Positions 27,881-36,482 of a DNA stretch of 41,961 nt are shown here, piece by piece. This DNA is from Bartonella tribocorum (GTDB taxonomy: Bacteria; Pseudomonadota; Alphaproteobacteria; Rhizobiales; Rhizobiaceae), in NCBI RefSeq assembly GCF_002778015.1, contig NZ_NJPP01000007.1, positions 16,938 through 58,898 on the forward strand. The letters are read 5' to 3'. The notes below the pieces were generated by a model. It was given only the letters and a program-made list of their open reading frames with translations, did no database searches and was not told where the DNA came from. How positions within the stretch are numbered: position 1 is the first letter of the stretch; every line of letters starts with the position of its first letter. A program made the position numbers and the translations under genes.

Positions 27881-28937
27881 GATGTTTTTCCCTCTCTTGT
27901 ATATTGTTAGTTTATATTTGTGTTGGTGTGTTCATCGTAATCATTTGCATTGGAGTGAAAATTTTTACTGCTTGGATAACGCAAAAAGTTTTTTTTAGTT
28001 CCCTTCATTTTGTCGAATTTGAAATTGTTTTTGATAAAATAAATCTCGCTTATAATGCGGACTATAAGATGGGCTCTGTCCCTAAAGCTTCCCATCTGTT
28101 GAAATTATCTTATGTTTTTGAAAGGAAGTTAGCATCATTCTCTAGCATCTTATGGTGTCGTTTTTTAAAGAAGCACGTTGGAACTTGTTTTTTTAAGACT
28201 TGGTATAGGGTAAAAATATGATTGTGGTGATTTTGCAGGAAAAATTTTGCAAATTTTAAGGCTTTTGAAGCAGAGAAGAAAAAATAATGTTGCTTACTCT
28301 TTTGTCTCTTATGCATTGAGGGGGTAAATGAACACCCTTCATTATATTCTAAGAGTGCACCCGTCCTTTTTTTAGAGATTTATGGCATATTTTTAATGGT
28401 AAGAAGAGGATTTTAGAAGAATTGATTTTTTTAAGAGGTAAAAATCCTTTTTTCTTCAAGTGTGTTATCTTTACTGTTTATCCCGTATAAATTATCCCAT
28501 ACAAGGAAATGTTTTGTTGGGTTGATAAAAGCCGTTGAAATGAGAAAAGCTTGCAATATAAGAGACTTATGCAACAGAGGGATGGTAAATTATTCTTAAT
28601 AAGCCAATGTGTTGTCAGTAGAAATATGATGCGTTATCTTTATAAACTAAATATTGTATGGGATATTTCTTACAAGTCTATCATTTTGCCAAATTTATAG
28701 AGTAAATTTATTGGATAAGATAAACGGGTTGAAGGGTTATAAAAAAGTTTCTTGAATGATTTCTCTAGAATAAGAGAGAATTTAGGAAATAAAACTATAC
28801 TTTATTTATCAAGTTTTTTCTTAAGAGGAAGGCGAACGTGACGTTTGAAGGGAAGGGGTATTGTGGAACAGTGATGCTGTGCAGGATGAGGATTGAGCGC
28901 ATAAAAAAGATTAAGACTATAAGAATGTGAGAGAGAA
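27881..28937. other. Non-coding region between the DUF883 operon and exbB
   Basis: Small ORFs here (27904-28221 plus, 28110-28316 minus) show no motif and low-complexity composition; I see no supported gene. The region must contain divergent promoters for the DUF883 operon and exbBD. A partial Irr-box-like half site (TTTAGAAGAATT) occurs at about 28412-28423, but its second half is poor. An imperfect TTCTCT/AGAGAA inverted repeat is at about 28761-28780. Confidence 0.45.
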
Positions 28938-29813
28938 ATGGAATCTGAGACAGTCCCTTTAGAAAGTCATTCTGCTGTATTGGCCATGCATGATTTTTCT
29001 CCTTTTTCTATGTTTATGGCTGCTGATTGGGTGGTAAAAGCTGTTATCATTCTTTTGTTGCTTGCTTCTTTGATGTCTTGGACAATTGCTTTTGTAAAAA
29101 TTGTTGAGATCACTTTGGCAAAACGACGTGTGCGTCATGAACTTCGATTGGTTCTTAATGCTCAGACTCTTACACGTTTGGCTGCGAGTTTGAAAGACAG
29201 CAAAGGTGCTGGGGTATTTTTTCTCAAAGAAGTTCTTAAAGAGGTCTATCTTTCTACACAACAGGTTCATTTTATGGCTCCTGAAGGGACAAGCGAAAGC
29301 TCTGGTGAAAGAGCAAGTTCAAAGAAGAGTGCACAAATGCTTAAAGATCTTCTCTTTTATGAGGAAAATAATCAATATGGCGATGTTTCTCGTGATGGTT
29401 ATGTCCGCGATGTTCATGAAGGTTTAAAAGAAAGAGTTCATTCGCTTTTGTCGCGCTGCTTGCTGGCGGCAACACGGCGTGTTGCGTGTGGGAACGCTGT
29501 TCTTGCAACCATTGGCGCCATTGCACCCTTTGTTGGTCTTTTTGCAACGGTTTGGGGAATTATGAATTCTTTTATTGGGATTGCTCAATCGCAAACAACG
29601 CGGCTTGATGTGGTGGCGCCTGGAATTGCTGAGGCCTTATTTGCAACGGCAGTTGGGCTTTTTGTCGCTATTCCTGCCGTTGTTATGTATAATAGCCTTA
29701 TGCGTGCTTTGAATGGTTATCGCAGTGATTTAGGAGATATTTCTGCTGCTCTTGAAAGACTCTTGAGCCGTGAACTGGATCGACAAAAACAACAGAAAAG
29801 TCATACAAAATGA
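28938..29813 (+). CDS. exbB: TonB-system proton channel ExbB (TolQ/ExbB family)
   Basis: ExbB with ExbD energises TonB-dependent uptake, in Bartonella mainly heme. The 291-residue protein has a first membrane helix, VVKAVIILLLLASLMSWTIAF (about 31-51). The C-terminal MotA/TolQ/ExbB domain carries ATIGAIAPFVGLFATVWGIMNSFI and VAPGIAEALFATAVGLFVAIPA. The cytoplasmic loop is longer than in TolQ, with a Ser/Glu/Lys-rich insertion around residues 113-150. Its stop overlaps the exbD start by four bases. The assignment to ExbB rather than a second TolQ rests on the pairing with exbD and the absence of tolA/tolB nearby; no tonB is present in the window. Confidence 0.85.
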   Translation: MESETVPLESHSAVLAMHDFSPFSMFMAADWVVKAVIILLLLASLMSWTIAFVKIVEITLAKRRVRHELRLVLNAQTLTRLAASLKDSKGAGVFFLKEVLKEVYLSTQQVHFMAPEGTSESSGERASSKKSAQMLKDLLFYEENNQYGDVSRDGYVRDVHEGLKERVHSLLSRCLLAATRRVACGNAVLATIGAIAPFVGLFATVWGIMNSFIGIAQSQTTRLDVVAPGIAEALFATAVGLFVAIPAVVMYNSLMRALNGYRSDLGDISAALERLLSRELDRQKQQKSHTK

Positions 29814-30406
29814 AAGCAAGCTTTAATGATGACTGGGAAATAGATGACAGTGGGTTGCACAGCGAAATTAATGTGACGCCCTTTATTGATGTTGTGTTGG
29901 TGTTGCTGATTGTTTTTATGGTTGCTGCACCATTGGCAACATCTGTTATTCCTGTTCAACTTCCTTCTATGACTCAAGTGCCTGCAATGGTTCAACCTGA
30001 TGAACCTTTATATGTTACTTTGCAAAAAGATCGTTCTCTTTATATTGCGGATCATTTGATACAACAAGCAGCCTTGAGAGAAACTTTGTTAAGGGAAACC
30101 AAGCAAAATTTAGAAACAAAAATTTTAATCAAAGCGGATAGTGAAATTGATTATGGCGTTGTAATCGATTTGTTAAACCAAATACGCATGGCTGGATATC
30201 GTAAAATCGGTCTTGTCGGATTGCAAAATTCTCCCAATTTTGCTGCAAGAGGGGAGGGCAATCAGCAAACAGCTGCTGGGACAGAGGGAGCTGTTGTGAC
30301 AGACGGTGCTATTGAGCGAGGGGGTGCTAATGGGGTTGGTCATGAGGCAGCAACAATGAGTGATGATGTAAATGCGCATATTTCTGGAACGGCTTTTAAC
30401 CCATGA
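29810..30406 (+). CDS. exbD: TonB-system protein ExbD with C-terminal extension
   Basis: ExbD is the single-helix partner of ExbB. The 198-residue protein has the signature SEINVTPFIDVVLVLLIVFMVAAPLA with the proton-pathway Asp, then the periplasmic domain through AGYRKIGLVGL (about residue 138). About 60 further residues rich in Gly/Ala/Asn extend beyond the normal end. DNA encoding this tail, with its downstream terminator-like palindrome, is duplicated in tandem after the gene. The start overlaps the exbB stop. Confidence 0.88.
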   Translation: MKASFNDDWEIDDSGLHSEINVTPFIDVVLVLLIVFMVAAPLATSVIPVQLPSMTQVPAMVQPDEPLYVTLQKDRSLYIADHLIQQAALRETLLRETKQNLETKILIKADSEIDYGVVIDLLNQIRMAGYRKIGLVGLQNSPNFAARGEGNQQTAAGTEGAVVTDGAIERGGANGVGHEAATMSDDVNAHISGTAFNP

Positions 30407-30890
30407 TAAAAATAGCCTTTTTAAAAAGGCAATAAAGCAGCTTCATTAAAGTGATAGAGTGAAATTGATGAGAGGACTGTTGTTCATTGATTAGACCACG
30501 CGTGAGCTGGATATCGTAAAATTAAGTCTTGTTGGATTACAAAATTCTCCCAATTTTGCTGCAAGAGGGGAGGGCAATCAGCAAACAGCTGCTGGGACAG
30601 AGGGAGCTGTTGTGACAGACGGTGCTATTGAGCGAGGGGGTGCTAATGGGGTTGGTCATGAGGCAGCAACAATGAGTGATGATGTAAATGCGCATATTTC
30701 TGGAACGGCTTTTGACCCATGATAAAAATAGCCTTTTTAAAAAGGCAATAAAGCAGCTTCATTAAAGTGATAGAGTGAAATTGATGAGAGGACTGTTGTT
30801 CATTGATTAGATCACGCGTGAGCTGGATATCGTAAAATTAAGTTTTGTTGGATTGCAAAATTCTCCCAACTTTTCTGCAAGAGGGGAGGT
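30191..30890 (+). repeat. ~316-bp tandem duplication of exbD 3' end
   Basis: Unit 1 starts at 30191 inside exbD, unit 2 at 30507 and a truncated unit 3 at 30822 (about 70 bp). Units 1 and 2 are nearly identical and include the last ~70 codons of exbD plus about 100 bp downstream. Each full unit contains the perfect palindrome GCCTTTTTAAAAAGGC (30415-30430 and 30731-30746). Near the start, unit 2 has one extra base relative to unit 1. Units 2 and 3 have no start codon context and are pseudogene fragments. Confidence 0.95.
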
Positions 30891-30919
30891 ATAAGAAACT
30901 GTTGTTCTTTGTGTCTTCA

Positions 30920-31400
30920 TGCATCTAAAGCTTTTGCAACGGCATCTATGAAGGATGTTCTCATAAAATAATCATTAAAAAATTGCTTGGAATCTTCATC
31001 TTGATGCTTCAAAAAAGAGCAAGCGGGTATCATTATACGTTTTGCCTCTTTTCTTAAAAGCATTCATGGCAAACTCTTTTAAGGAATGTAGATTATGCAT
31101 TACTTTACGCTTTTGTTTGTCGCGTTTTTTAATAGGATTATGACTTTCATGTCAAACAGAGCGCCATCCAGTAGCACATTCACGGGCTGGTTTTAAAGAA
31201 ACATCTCTTAAAGAGCACTTAAGCCCGTTTCACGACGGCACTTGTGAAGGGTATAATGGTCAATCCATTGAGCCCCACCATCTTTATATTTTTGGAGAAG
31301 TAGCACCATCACACACTTTGCCGGCGCGTGGGTGTTGCTGCGCGGACCAACCCTTAGTACTGAGAGCGTTCATAAGAGCCATTTTTAATCCTTGTCTGTA
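30920..31400 (-). pseudogene. Decayed coding remnant of unknown identity
   Basis: Read on the minus strand, short frames such as MALMNALSTKGWSAQQ, QKYKDGGAQWIDHYTLHKCRRETGL and SLKEFAMNAFKKRGK look protein-like but are broken by stops and frameshifts. A related but further decayed copy lies at about 35230-35360 (MALMNALKCQGLV..., then YESAGLLFYAA). I do not recognise the parent family. The short range of each intact piece prevents a functional call. Confidence 0.4.
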
Positions 31401-31560
31401 CAGTTTTTATCCACACGCTTATCTTGCTCTATGGCGTGCAAGCGAACAGTTTTGCTTGATTCAAAATAAATTGGAATGAGAAAATCTCATGGCATTCGGG
31501 ACTCTTTCTCAACATGCAAAACAATGAATTGTTATTATAAATCAATTTATTGTGCAAGAC
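31340..31560. repeat. Dispersed repeat, copy B
   Basis: This copy runs from ggaccaacccttagtactgag through ttgtctgtacag, then gaatgagaaaatctcatggc, to attataaatcaat. It is matched by copy C at about 35310-35545 and in part by sequences at about 985-1075, 31585-31720 and 37705-37790. No transposase or inverted termini are seen. The copies B and C are in direct orientation on either side of the dut/mbfA region. Confidence 0.75.
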
Positions 31561-31794
31561 TGTGACAGTCTTTGGCACATGGGTTAAAAGGAAGAATTTT
31601 TCCAATTTTTATCTCCTTTTTATCTACACGGGCCAGCAGTGCTTGTAAGGGATTTGTAACGGATAAGAGACTTGGCTTTGATGGGTGCACAAACAGATTG
31701 GGAATGAGAAAGTCTCATGGCATTTGGCTCTGTTATTTTACCAGACAATGCATTATTCTTAATCCAATCGAGCAGTTAAGATGATGCGTCTTCT

Positions 31795-32075
31795 GGGGCA
31801 TTATCGTCAATCGTTCTTGGGGTGTTAGAAACATGGAAGGGTGTGGGCTGCGTGAGAAGTGTGGGCATGCTGTGCTTTAAAAGCCCCTATGGATCACAAT
31901 GAAAGGGATCAATGAAAGACGTGTTGGAACAAGCGCATTGTCTCATGTGCCAAGGTTTTTTCTTCGGTTTTTTTCTTCTCTAGGAGGCTGTATGTCAATC
32001 AAGACCCGCAAAACCAGTTGTAATGAGGAAGTTTCATTGTTTCACACGCAAGACGGTTGAATTGATAAAGGTATG
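31795..32075 (-). pseudogene. Decayed copy of dut
   Basis: Compared with intact dut on the same strand, shared stretches are cgtcaatcgttcttggggtg (motif III region), gttggaacaag followed by tcttcttctccaagg-like sequence, the motif I region atcaagacc, gtgaggaagtt, and a 5' region gcaagacg. Order and orientation are conserved, with internal deletions and frameshifts. It lies left of the intact gene, next to a decayed mbfA piece, as expected for a decayed tandem duplicate. Confidence 0.65.
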
Positions 32076-32165
32076 CGATTGTAAAGCTTGAAGAAGAGAT
32101 AGGAAAAAAAGGACGCTGCTTTAGGGGCGTGTTTAGCGAAAGAGTTTTGGGCATAAACGCGCCGT

Positions 32166-32285
32166 ATGCTCCTACGCTTTAACGCCCAAAGAGCCCCAAA
32201 AAAATCAAGGAAACTAGAAGTGCCAGAAGAGCTAGAAGTGCCAAAAGTTCCAGAAGTGCCAGAGGTAGAAGAGTCGTTGGAATGA
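32166..32285 (+). other. Short open frame with VPE repeats
   Basis: A 39-codon frame begins MLLRFNAQRAPKKSRK and continues LEVPEELEVPKVPEVPEVEE. The DNA repeats gaagtgcca four times. It has no clear ribosome-binding sequence and could be chance or a fragment of a larger repeat protein. Confidence 0.2.
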
Positions 32286-32310
32286 GCCTATGTTTCTTTA
32301 AAAGCTGTCA

Positions 32311-32650
32311 TCATGGGCTGGTTCTGTGAAACCCATTGAAAGTCCTGCACCAATGGAATATGGGGTATGTGTTTTTTAAAATATTCCCGATAATAATTCC
32401 TGTGGCAAAAACCAGAGCCCTTCCAATGATGACCTGTAAAGAGGCACGCCAAAAAGGGGTCGACATGTATTTGTTCTGAATCCAGACAATGGCACCTCGT
32501 GCGAAAAAAAACAATGATAAAGGCAATCACTGTTGCAAGGTAAAAAGAGTGGATCAAATAGGGAAGAGTATGACCTCATCCCCCTCATGTTGTCATAATG
32601 GTGCTGGCAAGACCTCTGTTCAATGGAGAACCAAGCCCTGATAATTTTTC
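32311..32650 (-). pseudogene. Decayed mbfA 3' fragment, left copy
   Basis: The sequence matches the last ~100 codons of the intact minus-strand gene at 33910-34719 (for example gtggcaaaaaccagagccc, tggtgctggcaagacctct). It ends at about 32650, directly beside the dut stop. At 32311-32375 a mid-gene piece (ending caccaatgg) is joined to sequence from beyond the gene end (gggtatgtgttttttaaa), the same junction as in the copy at 33841-33910. Confidence 0.8.
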
Positions 32651-32653
32651 GCT

Positions 32654-33193
32654 TTAAGTATGCCCTGTTGAACCAAAACCGCCTGTTCCACGGCTTTGGT
32701 TATAGTTTTGGTTGTCTTGTTGTTCTGGTTCAATGGCGCAAACGTTGACTTGGGATACGGGAGCGATGACTGTTTGAGCAATTCGCATTCCCCGTTTTAT
32801 AGAGAAGTCTTCTTGGCCCAAATTGATGAGAAGGACTTTGACTTCACCACGGTAATCACTATCAATCGTTCCTGGGGTGTTGAGACATGTGATGCCGTGT
32901 TTTAAAGCTAAGCCAGAGCGTGGACGTATTTGTGCTTCAAGCCCAAGTGATAAATGAAAAATGAGACCCGTTGGAACAAGGGCACGCTGCCCTGGTGCAA
33001 GGACCAGCGTTTCTTCTTCTCCAAGGGCTGCACGCAGATCAAGACCGGCAGAACCTGCTGTCGCGTAGTGAGGAAGTTCTAAACCTTCTCCGTGTGCAAG
33101 ACGTTGAACAAATAAAGTCACAGAATGTGAAGAGTGAGAAGAAACACCATTTTCTTGGTTGTTTAGAGGGGCGTTGGTTTCAGTATGCGTCAT
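32654..33193 (-). CDS. dut: Deoxyuridine 5'-triphosphate nucleotidohydrolase (dUTPase)
   Basis: Dut hydrolyses dUTP to dUMP, limiting uracil in DNA and feeding dTMP synthesis. All five trimeric-dUTPase motifs are present in the 179-residue protein. They are [10 protein letters not shown] (I), [12 protein letters not shown] (II), [19 protein letters not shown] (III), [10 protein letters not shown] (IV) and [11 protein letters not shown] (V). The ATG at 33193 is preferred; an in-frame TTG at 33199 would add two residues. The N-terminal ~30 residues are longer and more Ser/His/Asn-rich than usual. It is sandwiched between decayed mbfA copies. Confidence 0.97.
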   Translation of the reverse strand: MTHTETNAPLNNQENGVSSHSSHSVTLFVQRLAHGEGLELPHYATAGSAGLDLRAALGEEETLVLAPGQRALVPTGLIFHLSLGLEAQIRPRSGLALKHGITCLNTPGTIDSDYRGEVKVLLINLGQEDFSIKRGMRIAQTVIAPVSQVNVCAIEPEQQDNQNYNQSRGTGGFGSTGHT

Positions 33194-33199
33194 GATCAA

Positions 33200-33529
33200 G
33201 GTATTTCCAAAATATGCGTTCTAGAAAAAAGAACACTTTAACAAAAGATATCCATAAAACAAGTCGATAAAGGTTTTTGATATAGGTTGTCCCCAGAGCT
33301 TGGTTATCATCTCTTGTTGATCCATAAGACTCCAAAGCACGTGAAATTTTTAAGAATAGCATGATCAATGATGATGCCTATGAAGAAACATGGGCTTATT
33401 TGAGTTCTCAATGATTTGTTCGGCAAGATTTTTTAAATACTACAGAAATATTAAAGCATCATAAGAGCACCTAAGGGCATTGTCTAAAATGATTTGATGC
33501 TTTCTTAAAAGAAACCGCCGTATGCAAGA
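33200..33529. other. Non-coding spacer upstream of dut
   Basis: No gene is supported; the minus-strand frame at 33180-33368 has no recognisable features. The dut promoter should lie here. The segment has no clear counterpart in the shorter spacer (about 32080-32310) of the decayed duplicate. Confidence 0.4.
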
Positions 33530-33909
33530 TCGAAATTATCGGGTCTGTGTTTTTTAAATACTCCCGATAATAATCCCTGTGGCAAAAACCAGAGCCCCTC
33601 CAATGATGACCTGTAAAGTGATGACCTGTAAAGAGGCACGCCAAAAAGGGGTCGATTTGTTCTGCATCCAGACAATGGCACCTCGTTTGAAAAAAAAACA
33701 ATGATAAAGGCAATCACTGTTGCGAGGTAAAAAGAGTGGATCAAATAGGGCAGCCTATAACCTCATCCCCTCTCATGTTGTCATAATGGTGCTGGAAAGA
33801 CCTCTTTTCAATGGTGAACCACGTCCTGATAATTTTCCATCAATCATGGGCTGCTTCTATGAAACCCATTGAAAGTCCTGCACCAATGGAATATCGGGTA
33901 TGTGTTTTT
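33530..33909 (-). pseudogene. Decayed mbfA 3' fragment, right copy
   Basis: A tandem copy of the mbfA segment from about Gly165 (IGAGLSMGF) to about 25 bp past the stop, offset 342 bp from the intact gene. Frameshifts and an extra 13-bp duplication (gtaaagtgatgac) around 33610-33630 disrupt it. The right junction caccaatgg/aatatcggg joins mid-gene sequence to the sequence that follows the intact gene's stop. Confidence 0.85.
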
Positions 33910-34719
33910 TTAAATACTCCCGATAATAATCCCTGTGGCAAAAACCAGAGCCCCCCCAATGATGACTTGTAAAGAGGCGCGCCAAAAAGGGGTCGACATG
34001 TATTTGTTCTGAATCCAGACAATGGCGCCTAGTTCGAAAAAAACGATGATAAAGGCAATCACTGTTGCGAGGTAAAAAGAGTGGATTAAATAGGGCAGCG
34101 TATGGCCTAATCCCCCTAATGTTGTCATAATGCCGCTGGCAAGACCTCTTTTCAATGGTGAACCACGTCCTGATAATTTTCCATCATCATGGGCTGCTTC
34201 TGTGAAACCCATTGAAAGTCCCGCACCAATGGAAGCTGAGAGCCCTATCAAAAAAGTTTGATGCGTTTCTCCTGTGGCAAAAGCTGCAGCAAAAATGGGA
34301 GCAAGGGTGGAGACAGAGCCGTCCATTAATCCCGCAAGACCTGGTTGAATCCATGTCAAAAGTGTTTGTTTTTGCGCTTTCGAAGGCTTTTTTATGGTGT
34401 GATTTGCTGCTGTTTTTTTCTGTGAAGCTTGGCTCCTCTTGTTTTGTACAAAAGAAGTTCGGCGGCACAGTTCATCAGCAGTGTGTGCGCGATTATGGCA
34501 AGAAAGACACAAAAGTTGCTTATAATTTTCAAGCTCTTGAAGCCCCATGGCGGTAAAAACCGCAGCTTCCTTAGAGGAATAATGTTCTAGAGCTTTGGCA
34601 TATTTTAAATAAAGCGCGGCATGTTGTTCTTTTGCTTTGAGCGCTTGAAGCAACCTTTTTTGTGTTGAACGAAAGAACAGAGCTTTACGCTGTACAAATG
34701 AAAAAAACGATTTCAACAT
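33910..34719 (-). CDS. mbfA: MbfA-like VIT1/CCC1 family iron exporter
   Basis: The 269-residue protein combines an N-terminal ferritin-like region (about 20-70) with a C-terminal VIT1/CCC1 membrane domain (125-269). Visible motifs are QPGLAGLMDGSVSTLAPIFAAA, then IGAGLSMGFTEAAHDDG, then GGLGHTLPYLI. This is the architecture of rhizobial MbfA, an inner-membrane iron exporter protecting against iron and peroxide stress. The ferritin-like part is short and poorly conserved: a Tyr stands in QELENYKQLL where a His ligand is expected. AAAGGAA precedes the ATG. A perfect Irr-box-like palindrome lies 18 bp upstream. Confidence 0.85.
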   Translation of the reverse strand: MLKSFFSFVQRKALFFRSTQKRLLQALKAKEQHAALYLKYAKALEHYSSKEAAVFTAMGLQELENYKQLLCLSCHNRAHTADELCRRTSFVQNKRSQASQKKTAANHTIKKPSKAQKQTLLTWIQPGLAGLMDGSVSTLAPIFAAAFATGETHQTFLIGLSASIGAGLSMGFTEAAHDDGKLSGRGSPLKRGLASGIMTTLGGLGHTLPYLIHSFYLATVIAFIIVFFELGAIVWIQNKYMSTPFWRASLQVIIGGALVFATGIIIGSI

Positions 34720-34736
34720 TTTCTGTTCCTTTGCAC

Positions 34737-34753
34737 TTTAGAATAATTCTAAA
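34737..34753 (-). promoter_or_regulatory. Irr-box (ICE)-like palindrome upstream of mbfA
   Basis: TTTAGAATAATTCTAAA is a perfect 17-bp palindrome (TTTAGAA-N3-TTCTAAA) beginning 18 bp before the mbfA start. It matches the form of the iron-control element bound by Irr in rhizobia, where mbfA is a known Irr target. Irr would repress under iron limitation and release when iron and heme are plentiful. Confidence 0.7.
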
Positions 34754-34873
34754 ACATAAAAAAAATAAACTGAAAGTCAAGCTAAAAGTTAAAAACTACA
34801 AAACTGCAAAAAGGTTACGCTGAAAAAAAGTTTTGGGATGTCATGAAAGTAAAGCTGGAAAATAAAGGAAGTT

Positions 34874-34928
34874 CAGGGGTATTTATTAGGTGGGGGTATT
34901 TATTAGGTGGGGAGATTTATTAAGTGGA
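34874..34928. repeat. 18-bp tandem repeat, three units
   Basis: The unit ggggtatttattaggtgg occurs twice, followed by a variant ggggagatttattaagtgg. It lies in non-coding sequence upstream of mbfA. Confidence 0.8.
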
Positions 34929-34975
34929 GTCGAGAGGGGGCGTGAAAGCCGTGTGAAAGCATTGAGAGAGAAAAT

Positions 34976-35245
34976 ATGCTTTATTTTATAAAGGGGTGTT
35001 TTCGATGGCGTATTTTTAATGTCTTGATGCTCGAGAATATAGGGAAAGAAGAGGCTTATGTCATTATTCATTTGAGGGGTTTAAAAGACGATAACAACTT
35101 TTGCAATTTAAGGTCATTCTTTAAAGGAGACTTTTTTCAAGAGAAAAAAGCCTATTTTGCAAGGGTTCTCGTGAAGAGTATATGTGAAGAATATAAGAAG
35201 AGTAGAGCGGCAAAATCTCCATACAATAATAAAAAATTCCATTGA
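34976..35245 (+). CDS. Doubtful hypothetical ORF
   Basis: An 89-codon frame beginning MLYFIKGCFRWRIF follows a GAGAGAG sequence. No family motif is visible. Its last third runs into the decayed remnant shared with 30.9-31.4 kb. It may be chance. Confidence 0.2.
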   Translation: MLYFIKGCFRWRIFNVLMLENIGKEEAYVIIHLRGLKDDNNFCNLRSFFKGDFFQEKKAYFARVLVKSICEEYKKSRAAKSPYNNKKFH

Positions 35246-35309
35246 GTCTTCTTACTTTCAAGCTGCATAAAAGAGCAAGCCGGCACTCTCATACTTTTTT
35301 GCTCCCATG

Positions 35310-35545
35310 TTGCGGACCAACCCTTGGCACTTGAGAGCATTCATAAGAGCCATTTTGATTTCTTGTCTATACAGTTTTACCCACATGTTTACCCACATGG
35401 GCCCACCCGCTTATGATGTGCAAGCAGGTGATATTAATTGATCATATCTGAGAGGGGTTGGAGTGAGAAAATCTTGTGATATCCGAGACTCTCATTCAAT
35501 ATGCAAAACAGTGAATGATCATTATAGATCACGGTATTGAATAAA
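35310..35545. repeat. Dispersed repeat, copy C
   Basis: This is a second copy of the repeat at 31340-31560 in the same orientation, with shared blocks ggaccaaccctt, cattcataagagccatttt, cttgtctatacagtttt, gagtgagaaaatctt and catgcaaaaca-like sequence. Together the two copies bracket the dut/mbfA region. Confidence 0.75.
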
Positions 35546-35898
35546 TAATATTGCTAAATAATGTTGTGTGTGAGGGGAGAGGCTCGTGAAAAATTCTTGC
35601 TATAAGACAAGCTGTGAGGGGATGAGAAAAAAGATGTTAGGGCCTTGTAGGCAGCTGTGGTGAGGGAATTGTTGCTGCAGAACGCTATCAGTATTGTTGA
35701 AAGGAGAGAGGATTGGGAAAATGTGGTGTGTTGGTGGCGTGGGGGAAGAAATGTATGGAGCTGCGCTATAGAGGCTTGTGCTTTGGGCCCCTTATGTTTT
35801 GGGGTCATTGTGCTCTGGAGGCTTGGTGATGGAGGTTTTTGCTTGTGGAGACCCCATACGCTATAAGGTGTTTTTTAAGAGTAAAAATTGCTCTATTG
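35546..35898. other. Non-coding region downstream of dsbB
   Basis: The sequence is G/T-rich on the plus strand with only motif-free small ORFs (35554-35808 minus, 35657-35866 plus). I see no terminator with a clear T-run for dsbB. Confidence 0.4.
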
Positions 35899-36471
35899 TT
35901 ATGGCTTTTTGTGGCATGAAAGAATGCCTTTTGAAGCAATGTAGAGGCTCATAAGGGTGAATAATAGGCTTGAGACAACATTCCAACCAGCAAATGACAG
36001 AAAAAGAAAACGGGCGGATGCTTCAGAACAAGAAGGAGGGTGAATGTTGTTTAATTGGTTAAGAAGTTGGTTAATGCTTGTGGTTTTGCGCACAACTTTT
36101 AAACCACAACTAAGGGGAGCGGTCCAAAAGCCATATTCAACACCTGCATGATAAACGGCTAAAACAAGGCTGATGCTCATTAAAACAAAAACACATAAAA
36201 ATAAAAGTTGTATCCAAGAAGACATGCGAAAAAACCATGCACCAAAACCTGCTAAGAGCAAAAATGGGATAGCACTGTAATAGGGTAAGCGCTCGATAAA
36301 ACATAAATCGCAAGGAATATACCCTCCAATATGTTCAAAACCAAGGGCAAGACCTATTGTGGAAGACAAGCAAAAAGCAAGAAAAAAAGCCCATAAACTT
36401 TGTTCTTTTCTGCTGGGTTCAAGATGAAGGTGCTTCTTTAAAAGTAGATGGGAAGACAAAGCACATGCCAT
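35899..36471 (-). CDS. dsbB: Disulfide bond formation protein B (DsbB family)
   Basis: DsbB reoxidises periplasmic DsbA and passes electrons to quinones. The 190-residue protein has about four membrane helices. The first redox pair is Cys54 and Cys57 in IPCDLCFIERLPYY; the second loop cysteines are Cys122 (APLSCGLK) and Cys148 (PPSCSEASARF). The YHAGVEYGFW segment and the C-terminal FLSFAGWN match alphaproteobacterial DsbB. It starts 11 bp downstream of the yqaA-like stop on the same strand, implying co-transcription. Confidence 0.92.
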   Translation of the reverse strand: MACALSSHLLLKKHLHLEPSRKEQSLWAFFLAFCLSSTIGLALGFEHIGGYIPCDLCFIERLPYYSAIPFLLLAGFGAWFFRMSSWIQLLFLCVFVLMSISLVLAVYHAGVEYGFWTAPLSCGLKVVRKTTSINQLLNQLNNIHPPSCSEASARFLFLSFAGWNVVSSLLFTLMSLYIASKGILSCHKKP

Positions 36472-36482
36472 TGGGCTGTTCC

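Noticed and set aside
28412-28423. Irr-box upstream of exbB
   Set aside because: Only one half site (TTTAGAA) is good; the second half does not match the palindrome.
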